A stretch of DNA of 64,000 nt. Source: Acridotheres tristis. Lineage: Eukaryota > Chordata > Aves > Passeriformes > Sturnidae. The notes beneath the pieces were generated by a model, which saw nothing but the letters and a program-made list of their open reading frames with translations, did no database searches and was not told the DNA's origin. Below are positions 45,601 through 60,600 of the stretch, piece by piece. The translations under genes were made by a program, and so were the position numbers. Every line of letters begins with the position of its first letter. Positions within the stretch are counted from its first letter, which is position 1. The stretch is taken from NCBI GenBank assembly GCA_037013685.1, contig CM072888.1, positions 15,380,216-15,444,215 on the forward strand, written 5' to 3'.

Positions 45601-48600
45601 TGTCAACATGTTCCAGGTTGGTGTTTCTGCTTTCCTCTTAACATACCATCGATAGAGGAGTGGTCTGTCTTAACTTGTAACCTTAGATGTTTCTGCTGCT
45701 TCCCCTCCCCTGAAAAGCATGGACTATATTTGGTGTTTGAGTGTCTATTTAGTAGGAAAAACCTGTCCCATTACTGACATTTCAGGATGGGGAATGAATG
45801 TGCCTGAGATGTCTGCTTCGTTCCTTCCCCTCATCCGTTTACCTTGTCAATTTAATCCATCTTTTTAGCTCTGCTTATGTGTGAAGTAGAGATGCTCTTC
45901 AGGGTGCTTTTAGTCAGTCTCTTCTCTTTAGCTTCTGTGCATTGTGCCAGTCACACAGGAAGGAATTATGTGCTCTCATTCATATTTTTGGTGGGATCAG
46001 TTTTCAGCTATCTCCTTTGGGGATTGGGTAGGATCCACCTTCAAGGCCTCTAAGTATGGTTGTTTGGAAACAGGAGACATCAAGGAAACACAGCCATGTG
46101 GCCTCTTTAACAGAAGGGCTCTCAAAGCTTACAATCCTTCCCACATCACCAGTGAGCACTTACTTCCTTCTAGATACAGTGTGTTGTTTTTTCCTTGTTG
46201 CCACCAGCTATGTGAGAATTCAGTTGGATTTGTTTCCTAAATAACACTTCTGTCCCTGCACACTTGCCTCCAGCAAGGCTGTGCTGTGTTCGTTGTGTCC
46301 TCTCTGAATTGCTTCCTGTCCCTTTTCGCCTGTTATGGACTCAGGACTTGCCTGTCATCAGCCACAAAATGCGACCAAAGGGCACTTGGTGCCCTTGGCT
46401 CATGTTGCCCTGCCTGGACTTTGGCATGCCAGGTGCAGGAGGGCTCTGGATGGCTGCACTCACTGTGGGCAGGGCAGGAATGCCACACTGTCCACTGCAA
46501 AGCTCTGTGGCGGCTGTAACTGCAGCACTGCTTCCTCTGCCCTGTCACTCTTTGCCCTGTATCTTTTCCTGTGTCCTGAGCTGACAGGGGACATTTGCAG
46601 AGTCCTGCAGATCTGATGCTTTCCAGCAGCTAAGACTGGGAAAGCTGATGCTGAAAATACTCTTAATGTCTATTAATGTTTCTTACAGACTAATCTGGTG
46701 GCCTCTGGTGCTAATGAATCTGAAATCTATATCTGGGACTTGAACAACTTTGCTACACCAATGACACCAGGAGTGAAGACACAGGTACCAGATTTGTTTT
46801 TATTAAATTCTCCAGAGCAGAGTCATGGAAAAAGATGCATGGCAGTTAAGTGAGAGCTGATCAAAATTTGTAGTTTTAAAGCAGTCTCAAGAGCATGGAG
46901 TGGGGGAAGCCTCTTGAAGTCTAACTTGGGTAGTAGCTGCATACAAGGGTGACTGGATGCTTCTGCTTTTGTAGTCCCCTGGAGAGCAGTGTCCTGACTG
47001 TGCCTGTAAGTGCAAGTGTGCACGGGTCCATGCAATGAGTGGTGTGCTCTGCTTCCCCTGCAGCAACCCTGGGTGTGCTGTCTTCTTTATCCACAACACA
47101 CCTGCAGTTTTGGCTTGCTGCACAAGCCAGCCATGTCTTCATGTGGCAGTTTTTTGTTAAGAAGTTGTATTTGGCCAGGGAAGGCTGTAGCGTTCCCTTA
47201 ATCTTTGAGAAACGTTGCATTTTATCAAGCAACAAGCAGAGTTTCTCAGGTTACACTCCTTTTCAAATACCATAACCATTGCATGTCGTTTAGTCTTCCT
47301 CTGCATGTTTCACTGCATGCACAAATCTGAAGATGGTGAAGGCACACAGAGAAAAATAGGAGAAAGATAAAAAGCAGCTACTGAGAAGTCAGATGATGAG
47401 ACAGTAGGTTTAGCAGTTACCTTGGTGGGTTTCAGGGAGTGATTTAATTGCTGTACTCAAGGTCCAGTGTTTAGCCTGTGTCTCTTGAAGATCATCTATG
47501 GGGAAAAGCAATAGTCTTTTGTGCATTTTGCCTTGTGGAGGAAATGGAAGAATGGGAGGAAGTTGTTTCAATGCAGATATGCTTCTGTTACGGTTACAAA
47601 ATTCCACAGACGTTCATGATTACTGGAAAATGGATTTATTACTGCATGAAAATTTGGAGACAAAGTGTGCAAATGGGATGAGATGTCATTTTCCATGTAA
47701 AGATTTTTAGTTTAAACTCTGTGGGGTTTGGTTACTTTGTTTACTTCAACAAGTCGTTTATTAACATGTAGGCATTTGAGAGGATGCTCATCTTAGAGAT
47801 CCCTGTAGAAGACTTTGTATGTCTAATAGTGATTTTTAGGCTGGGATATCTTTTAGGCCATATGCATAATGACTAGAAATAATAGGGCAACAAGATCTGG
47901 GTTAATACTGTGTTCAGTTTTTGGTCCAAAAATAAGTGGGGATGGGGAACAAAAAAAACCATGGAATTTCTCCAAGCAAACCTTTTTTTTTGCTAAAAAA
48001 ACCTACTAGTCCAAGACAAAGAATAGTTCATATATCTGGATATACTTTCATGGAGTAGTTTTCTGTTCTTGAAGACAGCTTTGCTTAGTCTTGTTTTAAT
48101 AACCAATGTGTACTCCTGTAAAGCAGGAAATAACGTCACAGAGAAATTCTAACAGCTTATAAATCAGTGTTTTCAGGCGTTATACACTACAGCACGTGTA
48201 GAAAGGAAGCCAGAACACCCCCAGTACACAGGGCACTCTCCTTGCAGATTTCTCACTTAGCAAGTGCTGCAAATAGCAGGGTTTGAGTCTCCCGTGTGGC
48301 GGGGTTGTGACAGACTGTTGTGTGTGTGGCAGCCTCTGGAGGACATCAGCTGCATTGCATGGAACAGGCAAGTCCAGCACATCCTGGCATCCGCCAGCCC
48401 CAGTGGCCGAGCCACCGTGTGGGATCTCAGGAAGAACGAGCCCATCATCAAAGTCAGTGACCACAACAACAGGGTGAGTTTTCTCCTGCAGCTGCTGGGG
48501 TGCTTGCAAAGACGTGTAGGGATGGGTCGTGGCACCTCTTCTTATGTGACAGAGATACTGGGGCCTGGCCCAGTCTGCTCTTGAGAGGACATTTATGCAA

Positions 48601-51600
48601 GAGGAATTATCAGCATTATAAATTAAAATAGCCAGATGCACACTGAAGCAAGGCAGTCAGAGTGGTGATTTAATTTTGGGAAAACACTTACTGATCTGTT
48701 TGGGGCTAGCACAGAACGATTTTAATTGATTTTGTGACAGAGAGATGTGGCATTGACCAGGTTACATTGCCTCCTATAGTTATAATCACCCTTTAGGCAG
48801 TGTAAATGTAAAAAAGAGCCTGTTCAACTCGTGGAGAGTGACATATTTGTATGATTTTGTATTATTTTAAATAGAACGTTGCTATAACAGACGCCAAAGA
48901 TACAGCAAGAGTTAAAAATGAAACTTAGAAATGGATGGTTGTGAAGTAGCTCTTTCCTCTTTCCTGTATTATTATTTTGATAAACTGTGGAACTTCCAGT
49001 GTTGTCTGTGTTTGTTGCCTGACATAACAGCAGCACAGTAGGCTGTCTTCATCATGGGATGGTATCCTGTGATGTAGTGCTCTCATGGCAATAACTCTGC
49101 CTAATGTTGGCTTTTATTAAAATAGCGATAAAAATTTAGAGGAAAGTAGAGGAAAAGGTTTATATGATGAGCTTTAGTGTTTTCTCACATTAAAACATAG
49201 GATTGTGAAAGTCACCACAGTGTAATCTCTCTGAGAGGACCTTGGGAAACTTAAGTGCAGGTCTCCTCATTCACAGGAATAAGGAGAATATTCCAGTCTG
49301 AATGCAGTCGGAAATAATGTCTGGAAACACAGCTGCAAATTCCCTTGCAGCAGTGTTTTACCATGCACACAGACATATTTGGTCTAGTTCTCTTTTCCCT
49401 CGAGTACTGCTCAGTTATGTGATGCTTTGGCCCAATGTTGCCCCTCAGATGCACTGCTCAGGCTTGGCATGGCACCCTGAAGTTGCCACCCAGATGGTTT
49501 TGGCCTCAGAGGACGACAGGCTGCCTGTTATTCAGATGTGGGACCTAAGATTTGCCTCCTCACCGCTTCGTGTTCTAGAAAGTCACACCAGGTATGAGTC
49601 TTACATAGCGTGGCGTGCTCTGTGGTGTTTGTGCTGTTGGTGACTGTCCTGGTTTGTACATCTCACTTCTGCTGTTCCCCGTGAAGGAAGGCTCTGGTGG
49701 TGGTGGAGTTTCAGCAGCAGGCAGTGCTGTATGCTGGCTTGCTGACCAGCCAGCCCTGTGCCGTGAAAGACCTGCCTTTTTGGAGCTTGCAACTCTGAAG
49801 GAAAGAGGCCCCAAAATTAAATAAATAAACCCACCAGGCTGCTGAAACAGTGAAGCTATTAGTTTGTTTCTAAGTTTTTTAAGAAGAGGAAGCTAAGGGA
49901 AAAAGAATTAGTAGTAGTTGATTCTGGCTGAATCATGTACTAAAGGTGCACCCAGGCACATGTATGGATTGCACGGTTTCTGTGCCCCTCAGTCCCCTAA
50001 ATGCCTTAATTTTGGGTATAGTGGGTGATTTTGTTAAATTCTTGTCTGTCCCCCATTGTTGGTGAAACTTCTCTTATTGCTCAAATCCAATGCTTGATTT
50101 AAGAAGGGAGAACAGTCTTGTGACTTCTACCAAAACTGCTGCCAGTGGGTTCTGCTGACTTGAATGTGTTGCTAATAAAAAGCTGAAAAGCTTCTTAGTC
50201 ACTGACCTTACTTGTGGGTTTGCACACTGGATATTAGTGACACTGCAGGCAAACAAACCATATTGTTACTGATTCCCAGGTTCTCCCGTATGACTGTTGC
50301 ATTTAATTTTCAGATACAGTGGCTGCATCTTTATACTTTTTCATGCAGAAAATATAAAACATTATTTCAGCAAAACAAGGCCTGACAACATTGAAAAATT
50401 TCTCCTCCTGTAAGAGAAAGGGGTGGAGAGAGCATTTTCACGTGGGTTGCTGAACTTCAAAATGCACTTTATTTATCACTATTTTGCATTTACATTAAGC
50501 TTTTTATTTTGTTGTGACTTTTCATGCAGGGGTATATTGGCCATTGCTTGGAGTATGGCAGATCCAGAGCTGCTACTTAGCTGTGGGAAGGATGCTAAAA
50601 TTCTCTGCTCCAACCCTAACACAGGCGAGGTATTGTATGCATACCATTTTAAAAATCCCCAAAATATCTGTCCAGAGGTGGCACATGCAAAGCACATATT
50701 CCTGTGCTTGCATTCCTAGGAATGATGCTTCTGTGGGATGTTGGTCCCTATCCTGTTTGCTATATGTGTCTTCTGAGCTTGTTCTGGTTATGCAGGATTC
50801 ATTTCTGGTATTGTCAGTATTACACATTTGTCCTTGAAGCTTCTCTCTTACTGAGTAGTGATGTTCCTCTTCATTATAAGAGATGGAAATGGATTCACTT
50901 AAACTGAATATATGCTTTCTACTTTTTTGTTTTGGGTCCACTGTGGCTGGATCATTGTTGCAATTGACTTTGTCCTTCTGTTAGAACTTTATCCAGACAG
51001 GAGCGTTTTTGTAGGTTGCCATAGTAGTGGCAGATCAGTGAGAGCCACTCAAATGTGTTCCCACCCCATCCTTTTGGGCTTGGGAATACCTTTCAAAGGG
51101 AAAGCAGATCTGTTTTTCAGACAATGTTTGTGCCTAGACCAGGAGAAAGGCTCCAGACATGCTGGAGGGCTCTTTGCCTCCAGTGGACAATAATTGTGGA
51201 GAGGGAAGTGTTTCTGAAATTCAAACATTGGCCCAAAAGTGCAAAAGCTGTGCAGTGGTAGATGAGTTATCTGAGCCGTTATGAAATTTTTACATGTGGT
51301 TGAATCATGCTGCATGTTTTTATTAAAAATAAAAACCAGTTCCTTGGGAGACACCATTTGCTGACAGCTAGCATTTTGTTCTTTGAGTTTGTCCTGCTTT
51401 ACAGTTAAATGTCTGCTGTAAGGGGGGGGCTTGTCCGTTCCAGGTCACAAGAGGCTGTCTGCCCCGGGTGCAGGTTTTACCCTTTTCAGTTTTCCTGTGA
51501 AAACAGACTTCCTCCATGTAGTGTGTGGGGATATGTAAATCGGCTCTGAATAAGCTAGTGTGAATGTCAACAGCTCACAGGTCTGAGTGGGACAGCACAG

Positions 51601-54600
51601 ACATAGCCCACCTGCATCATTTGTCCTGTGTGGATTAAACAGAAGATTTAGTGGGAGGAGAAGGAGATGAAGCAGTGGTGTGTGATAATCTACTGTTTGG
51701 AAATCATCAGGGTTTGCCCACTGTTAATGTGTATGGGGCTGTGGAGGCTGCTGGGGAGCAGGAAGAGCAGACCAGTCTCAGGGCACACGGGAAGATTGTT
51801 GCTATCAGGCGGGGTTCTCCATGAAAGCTCTGATTTGTTGGCTTGGTTTTGCTCCCCAGGTGCTGTATGAGCTGCCCACAAACACCCAGTGGTGCTTTGA
51901 TATCCAGTGGTGCCCCAGGAACCCTGCTGTGCTGTCTGCAGCCTCCTTCGATGGGCGCATCAGTGTCTACTCCATCATGGGCGGCAGCACCGACGGCTTG
52001 AGGCAGAAGCAAGTTGACCAGGTGTTGAAAATTGTTCAGTTAACAATAGGGACAGAAAGTGGTGGGGGGAACAAAATATGGGAAGTCTTCAGTAGCTGTC
52101 TGCAGCCCTGCTTTCAGGAGTACCACTTCAGCACAAATAAATATTCAGCTTATTAGAGATATGTCACTTCTGTTTTTTCCCCTTGTGTTATCAAAGCTCT
52201 CCTCGTCTTTTGGGAACCTCGATCCATTTGGCACAGGCCAGCCCCTGCCTCCCCTGCAGCTTCCCCAGCAGACTGCCCCACAGAGTGTGGTGCTGCCTCT
52301 GAAGAAACCACCCAAGTGGATCCGGCGACCCATGGGAGCGTCCTTCTCGGTAAGGAGGAGACAGGGATGGGCAGGGTTGGCCAGGCAGGTAGGGAGATAG
52401 TGCTGGCACCTATGAAACTCCTTGGGAAGGAGGGAGTTCAGTGTGGTGCTCCACCTTGGGAAATCTTCCTGTTTGTCATCATAGTGGGAGATGCTTGGGG
52501 CATTTCCAGACAGGGCATTGAGGACCTGTCCAAAGCCTGACCAAAATGCTTGGGAAGAAGAAAGGTTGCTGAGAGACATTTGTTTGTGTTTTGGCATTAG
52601 GGCTTTGCTTTTGTTCTTGTGCAGTGCTTGCTTTAGAGCAAATAAATAAACATTGGGGGGAATGGGAGAGGGGAATGAGACCAAACTGGGTAAGTATCTG
52701 AGACTTCATAGCTTCAAACTTGCACTTATGTGAGTCAGTGTGGTGGAGAATACTCAGGTTAGCTTTGATCAAGGTGGCAGGAGTTGCTGTAGCAGCACAG
52801 GGCTGAGTTCCTTCATGCTGGTTGATTTGCAGAAGAGCCAGCTGAGGGGATGGCAAGGTCTGCTTTTTGAAGTCACCTGCTCTTTGACTCCACTTTTGGC
52901 TTATTTTCTAAACCCATGTATTTGGGAACTTCTGGAGATTTTAGCCTGTCCATTTGAATTCCATTTCTCTGCTGCCGTACTTCTCATTTTTCAGCATGGT
53001 ATGTCTGCTTATTTGTGATCTGATGTGCAAATTAAATGCAATTTTCTCCCGTCAAAGAGAAGTGATGTTGTCTAGCCACTGGCTGATGTGTCATTTTATG
53101 TTGTTTATTCCCTTATTTGTCCTGGTTTCCTAGGAGCCAGGTGTCAGTCTTTTCCCTGGCTAGGCATTTGCTTTTTTCTAATGCTGCTTTTACTGGACTG
53201 GCCCGTGTAAATTAACTTTGAGCTATAGAATGAAATAATATCATAAGCCTCCTCCTATTAATTTTTTGCGTTGATTTTACCTCTTCAAATGTCACAGCTT
53301 ACTGCATATCTTTTAGTAATGTTTCAACTGCTAAACAGCCTGGCAAGAGCAGGGCAGACATCATGCTTGAGCATTTACTTAATGTTGTATAGGTTTCTTT
53401 GGCAATTGCATTGCAATATTGTGAGATACCCCACTGATGCTGGGTAATATATAGACCCACAGTTCTAGCTCTCAGTTTCTGATCTGTCTTTTGTATGAGA
53501 AAAAAACAGGCACAGGAATGGCTGTGCTTATAAATCCTATTAAATGTGAACCTACTTACCCAACAAGCTCCTTACATGCATAGAAATATAGGGTGCGTGG
53601 GAAACAAATAAATGAGCAGATGTCAGGAGTGTTCAGTTATTGGACAGTAATCATATATATGTCTTATAAAGTACACTTTCACATATGCTCCCCTGCTGTA
53701 TACTTGTATTTTCACCTGCTGCATGTGTGCTTCAATTCCAGTTTGGAGGCAAGCTGGTGACGTTTGAGAATTCCAAGTCTCCGCAGCAGCCAGGCATGGA
53801 GCAGCAGCAGCAGCATCCCCACGTCTATGTGAGCCAGGTTGTCACAGAGAAGGAGTTCCTGGCCCGCTCAAACCAGCTGCAGGAGGCTGTGCAGTCCGAG
53901 GGCTTCGTCAGCTACTGCCAGAAGAAAATCGACATGGCCCTGGCTGACTTCGAGAGAAACGTGTGGGCCTTCTTAAAGGTAACAGGGGAACAGCCCTTCA
54001 GGAGTTCCCCACGGATTGGGAAAGCCAGGATGTGGTTCCTTCTGCACATTTAGCTGAAGAGGTGCTGGGAACCAAAAGCTGCAGGCTCTGGAAATAGTTC
54101 CCATAAACCATGTCACTGGAGGGGGCCCACCAGAAGAGGGAGGGTCCTCAGGACCAGGGGTGTTTGTAGGGTTTGTGAGGAGTCATGGCAAAGCAAAGGT
54201 GTGGGTGAAGTTTTTGATAGTCCCTGTCGGCACATATTTGTATAGGGAGCTGGTGAGAGGGATTAAAGCTTTGGGATAGCTTTAGATGGGCTTTTCACTG
54301 CTCACTCTAAGCATTCAGAGGTTTCAGAGTGAAGCAGATAAACAGATTGTTCACCTACAATAACCAGATGGAAGCCTTGCCCACCTGCTCAGGTGCCCGA
54401 GTCACTGAAGATTTTCGTATTTCTCTATTACATTCAGTCTACTCAGTCACTAAATCTCACCGGGTCATTTGTGACAGTGAGGGAGAAAATGAAAAATTGT
54501 GAATTGCAATCAAGTCTTTAACTTTTTAAAGGTGAACTTCGAAGAAGATTCACGTGTTAAATACCTCGAGCTCTTAGGATACAGGAAGGATGATCTGAGG

Positions 54601-57600
54601 AAGAAGGTAAATGTCTGATATGTGAGATAAATAACTTTCGAGTAATTTCAGAATTCTTACAGAAAACAGTTTACTCTGTCGGGTTTTTTCATTAGTTGTG
54701 TCTTCTTGCAATATGGATGTTCAGTGGAAATGTAAGAGCAGACAGCAGACTTAAGAGGTGTGTCTGCATCTGACTGTCCATTGCTGATGTGAAATTCTCA
54801 CTCATCGAGAAGCTTTGATATTTATTGACTCAGGCTATTCATGTAACTTTGCTATTTGACATCCTTCTACTTGAGCATCGTGGAATGGGATTTGCTTTTA
54901 GGCTTTCTGGTTGAAGAATATGTAAGCAGTTTTTATTAGCGAGGAAAACCTGGGATAGTCTTTTTTGTTTGTGGAAGAAATCATTTATTTTTGAAAAAAA
55001 AGAAAAAAAACAAGCCCAAAGGTCAAACGTGGTTACATTAGGAAAAGCAAAATTTATATTACCAGGAAGCAATTTGCACATCGTTATAGACCTTTCTTCC
55101 CAGTTGGAAGATTTTTACTCAGGGTTACAGGGAGTTACCTGCTGTGCTTTTTGGCTCTGTGATTTTCAGTTGTCTACCCAGGAACTATCTAGTATTTCTT
55201 CAGTTCTGTTTCAGTGGATTTTAACATTTGACTCATTTTTCATTATATCAAACTAATGTTTTATTTTTTAAGATTGGCTCCATTAAAGTGTCATTGTGCT
55301 CACGTATTAAATGTCCTTCAAGGCAAAATTAATATGATTATGGAAAAAAAATAATGGTTTTGATAACAGTTTGTCCTCAGCTTCTAAATATTTGTGCAAA
55401 GGCAAGCACAGCAAGGGTAATCCTGTTTTTCAAAAGCAGATCTCAATTAGAAAATCCAGTTGAAATTTAGTAGTGATTCTGCAGAGTGGCCTCACGGGAT
55501 TAAAGCCCACTGCTTGCTTTTGCTCTGGGTTTTATAGGCCCTGTGCATGGGGAGAAGCTGGGAAAATGGGCACAGCTGAACTTAACTGGCCTGGAATGCT
55601 GGGCCTATCCTATTATTTCAGTATTTAGGAAACAGGTGAGAGGAGCTACAAGGTCCTGTTTTTATGTAGCTGTTTTCTGAAAACATTCCACACAGAAGTT
55701 GAGTCCATGTTTTATCAGTGTCATGAAGCAGCACAGTACAGCTCATCTGAAAGTTTGTGATACCCAGGTGGAGAGCTCACTAAATCACAACTTGGTTTTC
55801 CTATTATTGGTAGCATTAGGAAAGTAAAAACGGGGATCACAGATTTCAGCTTCTTGTAATAAGCTGCTGAGAACGTGGGAAGGATGGGTTACAGTCTTAA
55901 AACCTGTCCAAGTCCTGGATTTCTCATTTTTATTGTAAACTAGTGATTAAAAAAGAAAGAGAAAACTGTCTCCAGCCATTTGAGCTCAGGTCTTTACACA
56001 AACCGACCTACAAGGGTAAAAGAAAGCCTACAATACAAAAAGCAGTAGATAATTTTAGGAGCAATGTGAAGCCCAGGCTCCCTGCTGCTGAAATAATATA
56101 GAAACTCTATACATAAAATTGCAGGTTTTGAGAGCCCTAATTGAAGCTGGAGTCATGATAATTGAAGCTGGAGTCATGATTTGGTTTGCAAAGCAGTAAA
56201 AGCTGGGCATTTTAACTCCTTTTTTTTTTTTTTTTTTTCCCCCCGGAAAATCCTAGCTTGCAGCCAAGTGTCTGATGTACTTGAACCCACAGCTTCCTGA
56301 CAGGCTCTCTGTTCCACAAGGATTGTCACTGCTTTATTTTCCCTGACCAGAGCAGACAGAGGGTTTTGTCCTTCATGTTCTGATCCTGCTTTTATTCCTG
56401 TAATTTCCAGCAGCTCTAGTGAGGTTTGAGGCCCTTGAGTTAACAATTAAAGGTTTAAAGGCATAGGGCAGCTGTTGTTTCCATCAGAGCCTGAGGTGCA
56501 GGGATTTTAGCAGTAAAGGCTAGAAAAGGAAATGGATTTAGTTTTATGTTAAAATGTTTAATTGTATGTTAATTGTTGTGCAAGCAACGTAGTAGCTACA
56601 TGTACCAGTTTTGTAATCTGACAATTTGGTGCCTCTTTAAAAGGGTACTTAAATCTGCTGTTTTCTAGATCACATCTGCTCTGAATAAAGAAGGTCTTGC
56701 AGATGGTGTCTTGGGAGAGGTAAGCAAAGACATGTATGTAACTCTGTGGTTAGTTTTATAATGCCATGGTAATTTGTTAAATAAGAATCATTTTTCTTTC
56801 CACTTGATAGCTCTCCTAAAGTAAGTCACAAATAATCCAGCATGTGGCAAGTTCCTACATTGAGCAGAATGAAGGTATTACTAAAAAAAAACCAAAAAAC
56901 AAAACCACAGCTCTTTTCCACTTAGATGTTCCCCTCCTTTTCCAATGAAGGGCTCTCAGTCACAGAGTTTAATGTGGTTTCTCAGTGGTATCCCTCTACC
57001 TTTCCTTGCTGCTGCCCATGCCTTACCCACTGAGGCACTTTGTGCTGCCTATGAGGTAGGGAAGAGTCTTACTGCCTGGCACCTGATTTCAAGAGCAGCA
57101 CCTTCAAGCTTTAAAGGAAGCAGGACTGGGACTGTCGTCCTTTTCCTGGGAGAGTTCAGGCACTGCCCACTAACTGCAGTGGCCTGAGTCTACAGCAGGA
57201 CTCCAATGCTTTTGTGCCACAGACCATTTAGTCATCTGTAGCTGCCTCATGGGGAAGAAAGCTTTCGTTGCATATTTTGAGGCAGCTGAGATGAAAACAG
57301 CACAAGGTACTGTGTAATGACAGAGAGCAAGGAAATAAGGCCTCTACCCTGTTTATGATGCTCAAGTATATATTGCTAATGCATTTCTGTGATTTTCAGT
57401 CTGGTTCTTAACTGTTGGTTGGTAGAAAGGTGACTGTACTCTGCAGTGCAAAGTATTTCTGCCTCTTTTGCTGGTGGATTTTTATGGCATCTTCTCTCTG
57501 CTGAAGGCTCCTGCAGAATCTGATGGATCTGTGCCAAACAAGGGGGATGAAGGCCAGCCTACAGAAGAACAGTTCTTGGGAGAGGTATCTGTTGCCCTCT

Positions 57601-60600
57601 AGACTAACCCTGCTGACCTTCCCTGTATATACCTTGTTCCTTTTAACAGCATTTCATTTTGTTGCCTTCTCCTGCTGCTGAGGATATACAGAAATATGAA
57701 AAAAAATTATAATGTTAAAACTGGAGTCTTGTTGAGATTCTTTTCATCTGGTTCAGGCAGTATGTTCAGCCAGGATTATTGCAGGCAGTTTGTGCTCAAC
57801 CATGTCAGCATTTGGGATCCTACACCATTTGAACAGCATTGTTTTCAGTTCTGTACTTTGCATATGCAGACATGTCTTTAATTAGCACTAAGGACCCAAC
57901 CTCTGCCTTGTGTGGTGTTACTAACACTAAAGTAGTACGTTGCTGTGTGAACAGGCCAGCTTCATTCTTCCCCATTCCCTCATTCTGCCTTTTGGATTGG
58001 TATTTGAGCTGCTAGCTGTGCTTCCTGTGCTTGGTGCCTTTCTGCAGCTTTCTGTGGAGATGGGGACAGTCATTTTAGGCTCATGCATGTTGGGGTGGTG
58101 CACTTAACTCCATATAACAAACTGCCTGTTAAAGACACTAAAATCAGAATGCTCTCCTTGGGTTAGGTGCTTGATTGCTTGTTAATTCTTTAGGCTCTGT
58201 GGTGGTTTGACACTGTAAGGGTTTTGCTGTATGCAACCATGAAGGTACTGGATGTCTCATAACAAATGTCTCTTCTAGGTGAGAATTCACAGTCAAACAT
58301 GACCTTAGCCTACCTAAATATTTGTGAACCTGGCCTGAAGCCACTGGTGATGCATCAAGGGCATGCTGTCACATACATAAAGTAACTGGATGGGCACATT
58401 GTTCCTGTGGTAGTCACAACATGCTCTCAACCACTACCAAACACATCTGGTGTTAGCTGACAACAAAATCATTTTCCAGACACTGTGTCCTTTTCACAAG
58501 CCAAACAAAAAGCTTGTTTCAGACTTGCTTCCCCTTCCAAATGAATTACTTTGGTCTCCTGTGTCCTTCAGTTTAGCAGAACAAGCAGGGTGTTCCTCAG
58601 TTCCCTTCATGTACTGGAGCCATGGCTTGTGAAGAGGTGGTTTGTGGGTCAGGTTCTGCACTCAGCTTAGCCTGTGCTGTGAAAATCTATGGTGGAGAGA
58701 GGCTTCCCTTTTGATACTATTTTTTTATTATTGACGTGTTTTGTTTGAAATCCCAAAATCAAGTGGTCCCTGTCTTAATTCTGAGGGAGTCTTATAAAAA
58801 AACAGCCTCTCTCTACTGAGCACTGCTGTACTGAATGCTACATTGGATTTCTGTGTTGCAAATTAAGCTTGTGTTCATGTGTAATTTGCTTAATTAAACT
58901 GAGATGTATGTCTAATGCAGAGGGCTTCAAGGATGAGCTGAAATTCCCAGTGGAGCAGAGTGGAACCTAAGTAGCATTAATGGTAAACTGTTCTTGGTAG
59001 GAGTTAAAGCTGAAAGAGAAGGAAGAAAAAGGATTCTGATTTTCTCATTGTAGCTGTAGCTTTGCTTGGAGGGGCTTGTGTGTATATGGTTACAGATGCT
59101 AGTTGGTACCCAGGATCCAGGTGTCTGGCTGCTTGTGAGATAAAGGAAGTTTAATTGGTAAAGCAAAGAAAAACAAGGAATTAATTCACTGCTTCCTATG
59201 AGCAGGCAGGCTTTTGTCCCTAAGAAAGCTGAGCTCTATTACATGTAACAATGACTTGGGAAGAGAAACACCATCACTGCAAACATCACCCTCTTTTTTC
59301 TTCCTCCAGCTTTGTATTATGCTGAGCATGATGTTATATGGCCTGGAATATCCCTTGGGTCAGTTTGGGGTCAGCTGTCCTGGTTGTGTCTCATCCCAAC
59401 TTCCCATGCACTCCCCACCTCCTCACTGGAGGTAGGAGAAGTAGTAGAAAAGGCCTTGGTGCTGTGCAAGTGCTGCTCAGCAAAAGCAACATCTCTGTAT
59501 TATCAACACTGTTTCCAGGACAAATCACACAAACCCATACTGGCTACTGTGAAGAAAAGTAACTTTACCTCTGCCCAAACTGGTGCACAGGGATAACCTT
59601 CCCTTCTAAGTTAATAGTCTCTGAGCTGACTGATAGTCTGAAATTTTGAATTTAATTTGCAGTGCAAGAGCCATATGGTTTTAAAATGTGTGTGTTTTCA
59701 AAGTGTTTACATGATCTCAGAAATGATGCTTTTCCTTTCTTTTAGATGCTGAAGGACCATAAAAAAGAAACTGACGATTTGGGATCTGCAAAGACAACAT
59801 TTAACATTTCTGTTAGTGGAGGTACAAAAAAGTTTTGGTATTGATTTCCTTGTATGTACTGTTATAAATAAGTACTGATGTTGATGCTGGTGTTCCAGTG
59901 AGAAGGCAAATTCTGCACAGACTGTGAAGGATTGTAATTACTTGCTGCTAACTGCATTCTCATGCAATCTCAAGGCACTTGAAAATACAACTTTTTTTAA
60001 GGAAGGAAGGAAGTCATACAGCACTTGTGTACCCCGTTGCTGACATGCAGCTGCTCTGAGTGATTTCTGATATAAAAGAAGATACGCTTGGTCAGGCATG
60101 AAGTGCTGCTTATACACAAACTCCCAGGGGATCTTGAGTAACACAGAAGCCACTGACCCCTGTCGAGGTTTGACTTTTTATAGCACTGTTCAGGTAGTTG
60201 TTTAAGGGGCCCTTTAGACCTCTAGGAACTTGCTCTGTCACAAGGTAAGTAGTGCTTGACAGTGCCCCTGTGGCATGGCTGTGCTTATGTGTGTTTGAGG
60301 CTGGAGGTGAAGGTGAGCACCCCTGTAAGCACCTGGCTGGGAGCAGGCTGGTGTGTGGACAGCTGTGCCAGCATTGTACAGCTGGACAGTGTCATCTGCT
60401 GCTGCATCTCTCAGTGGCTTTTGTGGCAGCATTTGGAAGTGCACCCCTGTCTCGTTGCAGATGTGGATGGGCTGATCACACAGGCTCTGCTGACAGGGAA
60501 CTTTGAAAGTGCAGTGGATCTGTGCCTACACGACAACCGCATGGCTGACGCCATCATCTTGGCCATTGCTGGCGGGCAGGAGCTGCTCTCCCGGACACAA

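Noticed and set aside
47385..47500. GATGATGAG near 47393 as a C box of an intronic snoRNA
   Set aside because: No matching D box and no terminal stem at a suitable distance.
56220..56244. T19 run as the tail of a reverse-strand SINE or processed retrocopy
   Set aside because: No SINE body or gene-like sequence lies next to it, and no flanking target duplication of the right kind was found.
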